Positions 1 through 7,700 of a DNA stretch of 36,669 nt are shown here, in pieces; position 1 is the first letter of the stretch, and every line of letters begins with the position of its first letter. The position numbers and the translations under genes are program-made. This DNA is from Rhodoferax sp. Lineage in GTDB: Bacteria; Pseudomonadota; Gammaproteobacteria; Burkholderiales; Burkholderiaceae_C. The stretch lies in contig JAIPCE010000012.1 in assembly GCA_021738345.1 (NCBI GenBank), forward strand, positions 1 to 36,669. The letters run 5' to 3'. The notes below the pieces were generated by a model. That model searched no databases. It saw only the letters and a program-made list of their open reading frames with translations, and was not told the DNA's origin.

Positions 1-1
1 C

Positions 2-2410
2 AGCAACCAGCCAGAACCCGAGCCTGCCAAAGACTGGCTGCTGGATGTGCGCATGCGTGCCAAGCTGTTTCGGGCAGATTCCACCTCGCTGTTGCTGGAA
101 GACCTGGGGCTATTGACACTTAGCTTGCGCCAACACCTCAAGGACCGAGCCAAGTTTTTCCGGTCCAAAGAGCGCCAAGACCGCCTGAAACGTTTGCTCT
201 TGCCCAATGACAGTGCCATGGACCTGGATCGCAAGATGCTCGCGGTGTTGACCCGTGCGGATCGCCCTGAATTGTTTGCCATGCTGCAGCAAATCTACGG
301 TGCATGGGTTGCCGATGACATTGCAGACCTGTCAGCAGTGCCAAAAGTCTGGCAAGACATCGCCGCTAATGAGCTCACCGCATCGTTTTGGGCCTTGGTG
401 CAAGAGCATTTTGGCTATGCCGATGCTCAACCCAGCTTGCGTGACCTCTTGCTGCGTGTTCTGGTGACAGACTTTTGCCGGTCTCTGGATGCCCAAGCGC
501 CTCGCCAACTGGTGCACCTGGTGTTGCCTGATCGCGCTTTGGCAGCCAATGCCTCGGTGTTTGCCTCGCGTTGGCGATCGGACCTGGCGCATTTTGCCTC
601 CTACAACGCCTTGGCCAGTGCCATCGCTAAAGAGCTGGACCTGGGCACCTTGTTGATGGGCTTTAGCGCCGAGCAGCTTGCCGACTCCATGACCTTTGAA
701 GACGCTGAACTGCGTGTGGTGCAAGACCTCAAACAGCGCATTGTGGGCGGTGCCGGGGCCAATATGGATGCGGTACGTGCCTTGATGGCAAGGCGGCGCG
801 ATGGCCATTGGGCCAATCCCCTGATGGCAAGTGCCAATGAACGGACCAGGGCTCTGACCGCTTGTTATGACGCACTCACGGCAGCGGCAGACTTCTTTGC
901 CCTGAAGGCAGAACACGGTGACGGATTCAGCTTTGCCGATGCTGGAGCTGCGTTTGAGCACTATCGTGATGCACTGTTCCGGTTCGATCAGTTGTACCGC
1001 AACTTCCAGGTGGCAGCCGATGCCGTGGAACCCATGGGTTGGGCGGTTTTGCATGGGCTACGGCAAACCATTGAAGGCGTTTATTCCGGTTGGTACATCC
1101 CGCAGTTGAGTGTGGCGTGGGAGAAAGTGCTGGAAGGACCCCAAGGCTTGCTTCGCAACTGGTATCTGTCAGGGGTGGCACGGCAACAGCATTTCTTTGA
1201 GAACAAGGTGATGCCGCTCTTTGATGGCAGCACCAAGCGGGTGTTTGTCATCATCTCCGATGCCTTGCGCTTTGAAGTGGCCCATGAGTTGACCCAGCAC
1301 ATCAAGAGCAAAAACCGCTTTGTGGCCTCGTTGGATGCCATGCTGGGTGTGTTACCCAGTTACACCGCTTTGGGGATGGCTGCTTTGCTACCGCACAAAA
1401 CCTTGGCTTACAAGGAAGGTGTCCATCTTGATGTGCTGGCCGATGGTCACTCGGTGGCATCGCTAGAGCAACGCAACGAACACCTCAAAGCCTTTGGTGG
1501 TATGGCGATCAAGGCAGAAGACCTGATGGCTTTGGGCAAGGACAAGGGCCGGCAATGGGTCAAAGACCAGCGACTGGTCTACATTTACCATGACCGCATC
1601 GACATGACCGGCGACAAGCAGGCCTCAGAGACCAAGACCTTTGAGGCGGCGGCCAAGACGATTCAGGAGTTGGTCCAGCTTTTGGGCTTTGTCATCAATT
1701 CGCTCAATGGCTCCACCGTGTTGGTCACCGCAGACCATGGCTTCATGTACCAAGAATCTGCCCTGGATGAGGCTGACAAGTCCACGCTGGACGACAAGCC
1801 CTCTGGAACCCTCAAAGCCAAGAAGCGCTATTTGCTGGGTCGCAATTTGGGTGCGACTTCCAAGGCATGGTCGGGCAATACTGCAGTCACCGCTGGAACG
1901 ATGCCTGTCGCAAGCCTGGATTTTTGGGTACCCAAGGGAGCAAGCCGCTTCCACTTTGCCGGGGGTGCACGTTTTGTGCACGGTAGCGCCATGCCACAAG
2001 AGGTGGTGGTACCGGTTATCAGCGTGCGCGTGAGTGAGTCAGACAGTGCCAAAACCCGGTACGTGAGCGTAAGCCTGTTGGGCAGCGTCAACAAGGTGGT
2101 GACCAACACCCAAAGATTTGAGTTCATCCAGACCGATGCGGTCAGCGAGAGAATCTTGGCCAGAACGGTGCAGGTGTCTCTGCGAGATGCCCAAGACGGC
2201 GACAAGCCGATCAGCGATGTGCAAAGCATCACCTTTGACAGCACTTCACAATTGCTGGATGAACGTAAACGTTCCATCTATCTGACCGTGCTTGCAGGTG
2301 CGCATGATCCCAGCAAACACTATGACCTGGTGCTGCGCGATGGGTCCAGCAAGGTGGAAATCCTGCGCGTTCCCATCAAGGTGGATCTCGCCTTTGGCAA
2401 TGATTTTTGA
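2..2410 (+). CDS. pglZ: BREX-1 phosphatase-like protein PglZ (5' truncated by window edge)
   Basis: PglZ is the alkaline-phosphatase-superfamily component of BREX phage-defence systems. The reading frame is open from base 2, upstream of the first in-frame ATG at 47 (residues SNQPEPAKDWLLDV precede it), so the gene begins outside the window. About 800 residues are visible, against roughly 850 for the family, so only a short N-terminal piece is missing. Counting from the ATG at 47, the superfamily metal-binding signatures are ISDALRFE near residue 405 and VTADHGFMY near residue 565. The stop is 9 nt before brxL on the same strand, which is the usual BREX type 1 order (pglX, pglZ, brxL). The remaining BREX genes should lie upstream of the window. 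Assignment to type 1 rests on the brxL partner. Confidence 0.93.
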   Translation, partial: SNQPEPEPAKDWLLDVRMRAKLFRADSTSLLLEDLGLLTLSLRQHLKDRAKFFRSKERQDRLKRLLLPNDSAMDLDRKMLAVLTRADRPELFAMLQQIYGAWVADDIADLSAVPKVWQDIAANELTASFWALVQEHFGYADAQPSLRDLLLRVLVTDFCRSLDAQAPRQLVHLVLPDRALAANASVFASRWRSDLAHFASYNALASAIAKELDLGTLLMGFSAEQLADSMTFEDAELRVVQDLKQRIVGGAGANMDAVRALMARRRDGHWANPLMASANERTRALTACYDALTAAADFFALKAEHGDGFSFADAGAAFEHYRDALFRFDQLYRNFQVAADAVEPMGWAVLHGLRQTIEGVYSGWYIPQLSVAWEKVLEGPQGLLRNWYLSGVARQQHFFENKVMPLFDGSTKRVFVIISDALRFEVAHELTQHIKSKNRFVASLDAMLGVLPSYTALGMAALLPHKTLAYKEGVHLDVLADGHSVASLEQRNEHLKAFGGMAIKAEDLMALGKDKGRQWVKDQRLVYIYHDRIDMTGDKQASETKTFEAAAKTIQELVQLLGFVINSLNGSTVLVTADHGFMYQESALDEADKSTLDDKPSGTLKAKKRYLLGRNLGATSKAWSGNTAVTAGTMPVASLDFWVPKGASRFHFAGGARFVHGSAMPQEVVVPVISVRVSESDSAKTRYVSVSLLGSVNKVVTNTQRFEFIQTDAVSERILARTVQVSLRDAQDGDKPISDVQSITFDSTSQLLDERKRSIYLTVLAGAHDPSKHYDLVLRDGSSKVEILRVPIKVDLAFGNDF

Positions 2411-2419
2411 GAATTCTGC

Positions 2420-4474
2420 ATGACATCGATTCCTACCCCAACCCCGACTGAACCTGTGGCCGACAGCAGTCTGGACGCGCTTCTGAACACCCACTTTGCC
2501 GGCAAGGTGGTGCGCAAAGACCTGACCAAGCTTATCAAGGAAGGTGCCAATGTGCCGGTCTATGTGCTGGAGTACCTGCTGGGCATGTACTGCGCAAGCG
2601 CCGACGAGGGGGTGATTCAAAACGGCATGACCAACGTCAAACGCATCCTCAGCGAAAACTATGTGCGTCCCGACGAAGCCGAAAAGGTCAAGTCCAAGGT
2701 GCGTGAGAGCGGCACCTACAAGGTCATCGACAAGATCACACTGCGGCTCAACGAGAAGCGCGACGTGTACGAGGCTCTGTTGTCCAACCTGGGGGTCAAG
2801 AACGCCGAGATTTCTGACACCTACGCCCGTTTGTACGAAAAGCTGTTGGTCGGTGGCATCTGGTGCATCGTCACCCTCAAATACCAGTTTGAAGAGGACC
2901 AAAAGGGCTCACCTTTTGCGGTGACCGAGCTCAAGCCGATCCAGATGCCCAATATGGACATGGCCGCGCTATTCGAAGCCCGCAAAGCCTTTAGCGACGA
3001 ACAATGGATAGACGCCCTGATCCGCTCCACCGGCATGGAGCCTAGCCACTTTAGGGAGCGGGCCAAGTGGCATTTGCTGGCCCGCATGATTCCCCTGGTG
3101 GAGAACAACTACAACTTTTGTGAGCTCGGTCCACGCGGCACCGGAAAAAGCCACATCTACAAGGAGATTAGCCCCAATAGCATTCTGGTCTCGGGTGGTC
3201 AGACCTCGGTGGCCAACCTGTTTTACAACATGGGTGCGCGCAAAGTGGGCTTGGTCGGGCTGTGGGATGTGGTGGCGTTTGATGAGGTGGCCGGCATTCA
3301 CTTCAAAGACCATGACGGCGTGCAAATCATGAAGGACTACATGGCATCAGGCTCCTTTAGCCGGGGCCGGGAGTCGATCAACGCCAGTGCATCCATGGTG
3401 TTTGTCGGCAATATCAACCAAAGCGTGGAGTCACTGGTAAAGACCTCGCATTTGCTGGCACCGTTTCCCGAAGCCATGATTGATTCTGCGTTTTTTGACC
3501 GTTTCCATGCCTATGTGCCGGGCTGGGAGATACCCAAGATGCGACCGGAGTTCTTCACCAACCAATACGGCCTGATCGTCGATTATCTGGCCGAGTACCT
3601 GCGGGAGATGCGCAAACACAGCTTTGCCGATGCCATTGACAAGTGGTTCAAGCTGGGCAACAACCTCAACCAGCGCGACACCATTGCTGTGCGCAGAACG
3701 ACTTCAGGCCTGTTGAAACTGGTGTGCCCCAATGGTGAATACACCAAGGAGTCGGTACGCAAATGCCTGGAATACGCCCTGGAGGCTCGTCGCCGGGTGA
3801 AAGAACAGCTCAAGAAGATTGGTGGCATGGAATTCTTTGATGTGCATTTCAGCTATATCGACCTCGAAGATGGTGTTGAGCGCTTTGTCACCGTGCCCGA
3901 ACAATCCAGCGGTGCCCTGGTGCCAGAAGGACGCTTGCAACCCGGAACGTTGCACACCATCAGCATGGGCACCTCGGAAATGCCGGGCATTTACCGCATC
4001 GAGATCCAATCGATTGCGGGCACTGGCAAGGCCAACGTGTCAGGTGTGGCCCCACGAGAGGCAGTAAGGGTGGCGTTTGACTACTTCAAGGCCAACTGCT
4101 CGCGGGTGAGTGCGTCCATCAAACCTGGTGAGCGGGATTTTCATACGCACCTGGTCGAGCTCCAACACACCGGCGCTCCCCAGGCGTTCACGCTGGCCAG
4201 CTTTATTGCGTTTTGCTCTGCCGCATTGACCAAACCTGTGCAATCCCAATTGGCCGTGATGGGTGACATGAGCCTGGGCGGAACCATCGTGCAGGTCCGC
4301 AATCTGGCCGAAAGTCTGCAGGTGGCCTTTGATGCCGGTGCTAAACGGATATTGCTGCCCATGTCCAGCGTTACCGATATTCCAAGCGTACCGGGTGAGC
4401 TCTTTGCGAAGTTCCAGACCAGCTTTTACTCTGACCCGGTGGATGCGGTGTTTAAGGCACTGGGGGTGGAGTGA
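2420..4474 (+). CDS. brxL: BREX-1 AAA+ Lon-like protein BrxL
   Basis: BrxL is the terminal gene of type 1 BREX loci: an AAA+ ATPase with a C-terminal Lon-protease-like fold, required for phage exclusion in several systems. The 684-residue length is normal for the family. A Walker A-like motif, GPRGTGKS, lies near residue 237 and a Walker B-like segment, VVAFDEVAG, near residue 288. The C-terminal 130 residues align with the Lon S16 core (VMGDMSLGGTI, then RNLAESL). At the place where Lon carries its catalytic lysine (GGLKEKL) this protein reads RNLAESL, and the GPSAG serine loop is not recognisable, so peptidase activity is doubtful. The start ATG follows pglZ by 9 nt, implying cotranscription, although no strong Shine-Dalgarno is visible. 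It converges on the helicase gene across a large palindrome. Confidence 0.95.
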   Translation: MTSIPTPTPTEPVADSSLDALLNTHFAGKVVRKDLTKLIKEGANVPVYVLEYLLGMYCASADEGVIQNGMTNVKRILSENYVRPDEAEKVKSKVRESGTYKVIDKITLRLNEKRDVYEALLSNLGVKNAEISDTYARLYEKLLVGGIWCIVTLKYQFEEDQKGSPFAVTELKPIQMPNMDMAALFEARKAFSDEQWIDALIRSTGMEPSHFRERAKWHLLARMIPLVENNYNFCELGPRGTGKSHIYKEISPNSILVSGGQTSVANLFYNMGARKVGLVGLWDVVAFDEVAGIHFKDHDGVQIMKDYMASGSFSRGRESINASASMVFVGNINQSVESLVKTSHLLAPFPEAMIDSAFFDRFHAYVPGWEIPKMRPEFFTNQYGLIVDYLAEYLREMRKHSFADAIDKWFKLGNNLNQRDTIAVRRTTSGLLKLVCPNGEYTKESVRKCLEYALEARRRVKEQLKKIGGMEFFDVHFSYIDLEDGVERFVTVPEQSSGALVPEGRLQPGTLHTISMGTSEMPGIYRIEIQSIAGTGKANVSGVAPREAVRVAFDYFKANCSRVSASIKPGERDFHTHLVELQHTGAPQAFTLASFIAFCSAALTKPVQSQLAVMGDMSLGGTIVQVRNLAESLQVAFDAGAKRILLPMSSVTDIPSVPGELFAKFQTSFYSDPVDAVFKALGVE

Positions 4475-4582
4475 AGATGGTAATACCGATTAGTGATCAA
4501 TCAGTGCTCGCACAAAGCCACTTCACAGTCGGATTAATTCTCCTTGTGCCGTGTACGCTCGGCCATCAAGGTGCACTTAGGA

Positions 4583-4735
4583 GTCGAGCAACAATAACTT
4601 GAACAGTCTGGACGTACTGGCGGGCGCACTGCGTCGTTGCAAACCGCTTGTGCAGCCAAGCTGCACGGCGCGCTTTGCGCCTCGCATTGCATACCTCCAG
4701 TACGCCCATCTTTGTCCAACTTATTATTGCTCGAC
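4583..4735. repeat. 153-bp near-perfect palindromic repeat between convergent genes
   Basis: The left end starts GTCGAGCAACAATAACTTG. The reverse complement of the right end starts GTCGAGCAATAATAAGTTG, and the two arms stay alignable for about 41 bp (through CGTACTGG). The palindrome continues inward to a perfect apex stem, GTGCAGC-CAA-GCTGCAC, at 4650-4666, which is almost exactly the centre. It fills the gap between brxL (+) and the helicase (-). It could be a non-coding mobile (MITE/REP-like) element and may also act as a bidirectional terminator. I see no flanking target duplication I can be sure of and no coding capacity. Confidence 0.75.
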
Positions 4736-4742
4736 CCCTTAA

Positions 4743-7700
4743 TCATGCGCTTAACCGGATGTTGCCATCGGTTTCAACGATTCTTAGGGTATCCCGAAGT
4801 CCTTGTATGGCCAGCCCAACCCGAGCTACGGCTGGCGCGGTCGCCGATGACATACCTACAAGGCGGCATACGGAGCGGGCTACGTCTTGGCGGGGTGCGC
4901 TGCCAGCCTGGTGCAGCACCTGCAAAACAATCGCAGATATTTCTTCCAGGCAAACCTCATCAATATGCCGTTTGGACGCGGCAGTGTGATCAGCAATGCG
5001 AAAGTGACTGAGAGAGGCAGGCTGCACTGATTTCGGCCAGTAAAAGGTCGTCGAGTTTTCGTAGGTCTTGCTTGCCGCAGTAGGCAGCAATGCTTTTAGC
5101 CGCTCGACAATTCGCGAGCCTGTGCGCTCGAGGCCCCATGCTCGGAACACCTTTCTGAACAAAACCGCCTCAGAGAGAGGGCCTTCGACCTCTATGACCT
5201 GTGCCAATTGCTCAGCAAGCAACGCACCGCTGCTGAACGCGTAGAAGGCGTTAGCACCTCTGCTGCTCAAAGTCACCGGACCAAAAATTGGCATGGCTTC
5301 GACCGCAAGCTGACGTTCCTCTGGCGCGGGCGGGTGCGGCGCAGATTCCGGTTCCTCGTTCTGAACAACTTCTACCGTAGCTTCGTCAGCGGTTCGCTCT
5401 CCATCTTGCATAAAGGCCTGCAGCCGTTCAAGAATTTTCTTTACTTCACCTTCGGGATTGAGCCACCAGTCAGTGGACCAAATTCTGTGAATGCGCCAGC
5501 CAAGACCTTCCAGAACGTGTTGGCGCAATCGGTCTCTGTCCCGTGCCGTGGCACCCGAGTGATAGGTACGCCCATCACACTCGATGCCAACCAGGTAGCG
5601 TCCGCGCGCCCTTGGGTCAACTACGCCAATATCAATGCGGTAACCTGAACAGCCGACTTGAGGGTGTACTTCCCAATTGTGGCTGCGCAATAACTCGATG
5701 ACTGCAGTCTCGAAGGGACTATCCGGAGCCGAGCCAGTGGGCATGCGCTGCTCAACCAAAGCATGTGGTCCTTTGATTGCGAATTCAAGGTAGTGCTTCA
5801 AGTCTCGAACTCCGGCTGCACGCACTTTCGCGAGTTCGATTTGCTCAGGCATGAGCGAGCTGTAAATGACCACGGCTTCGCGAGCGCGGGAAATGGCAAC
5901 ATTCAATCGGCGATGCCCACCCTCGCCATTGAGGGGACCAAAGTTCATGCTGGTCTTGCCAGTTGCATCAGGTCCGAAGGTAATGGAGAAGAAGATGACG
6001 TCCCGCTCATCGCCTTGCACGTTCTCTAGATTTTTGATGAACAAGGGCTCATGCGAACGTGCGGCGATTGCACGGTCTAGCTCCAGGTTTGTCCGGCGAC
6101 GGGCATCTAACAGTGTCTCGATGAGTGCCTGCTGCGGTTGGTTGAAGGTGACCACACCAATGGTGAGATGAGCTTTTGCAGGCGTCAGATAGTGCGTTTC
6201 AATTCCCTTGACGATGGCCTCTGCCTCAATTCGATTTGTGCGGGTGGCACCACGGTCGTAGACTCCATTGACCCGCTCAAATTTGACAGCGACATCATCC
6301 GTAACTGGCGACGGGAAGGTGACCAAGCAGGAGTCGTAATAGCGGACGTTGCTGAAAGTAATGAGACTTTCATGGCGGCTGCGATAGTGCCATTGCAAGC
6401 TCAGGCGGTTCATGCCCGCACCGAGACACTCGTCCAGAATGCTTTCAAGGTCTTCTACCTGTTCGTCCCCCGCGCCATCACTGTCGGTCGACTTGCCGAA
6501 AAAATTAGTTGGAGGCAGCTGCTTGGGGTCCCCGACTACAGCCAATTGTTTTCCACGCGCAATCGCACCGACGGCGTCCCACACCGGGATTTGGGAGGCC
6601 TCGTCAAACACCACCAGGTCAAATGGAGCATACCCAGCGTCCAGATACTGGGCAACCGACAACGGAGACATCAGCAGGCAAGGCTTGAGTTTTGGGAGTA
6701 ATGTGGGCAAGCCTTGGACCAACTGGCGTACAGGCATGTGTTTGCGCTGCTTTTGAAGCTCCCGCCTCAAGCGGCCGAGTTCACTGTCTGCCCCGACCAT
6801 CGCCCCGGTCGCCGTGGGAATTCGACCAGACAAAGTGGCAACGATGTATTTCTCGGTCAACTTCTGGAATTTGGTGTCCGCCTGACGGAATTCGCGAATC
6901 TTGCGCGCATGGTCGGCGCTGGAAAACTCGCGCAGGATGGGGTCAATGTCCAGAACCTTCTTCAGCCACCAGTCGCAATAGCTGAAATTAAAGTGTGCTT
7001 CCAGGTCCGGCAATTCGACTGCACCCGCTTCCAGGCTGGAAACCAGGCCTTGAAGCCCCTGTGACAGAGCCTTGTCTCGCACATTGCGCCACAGGCACCA
7101 AGCGCGCAGCTTCTGCTTGGCCAAATTCCACCCAATAAGCACACCTTGAATACGCGCCAAAGCGCCGTCAGCGCCCGGAGGACCTGACAAGGGCTGGCCC
7201 GGCTGTGCAAGCGCGTCCAGGACATCATTCTTCTGGCGCACCTCACGCCAGGCATCCCGATACGCAAGCAGCGCCCGTCCGACAGAACCTGATGTTGCCA
7301 AGTGGGCTCGGTTTTCAGTTACCAAGGCTTGGAGGCTCAAGCGCAAGGCACTGATGACCCGAGGGTCTGTGCCCGCGACCTGGGTGACTGCATCCGAGAA
7401 TTTCTGCGCCCAGAGTGCGTGGGCAGTCAGTGCGGACCAGTCTGTTTGTATGCCGTCATACGCACCCTGTAGTAGGGCTTGCGCCTCGGCGTGCATGGAT
7501 ACCAGAACTTGGTCTTCGTCATTGACATCCGCCAAAGCATCAATCATGGACTCAGTCTGTTGGGCTGTTGGGCGAAGACCGTCCGTCCGAAAAGCAAGCA
7601 GTCTGCCGAAGACAGCTCTTTTTGCAAACCACGACTTCGGCCACCACGCCAATTTGGCTTGAGCCCACTGCGCCTTCAAATCTGCCGCATTCAGCTTTGC

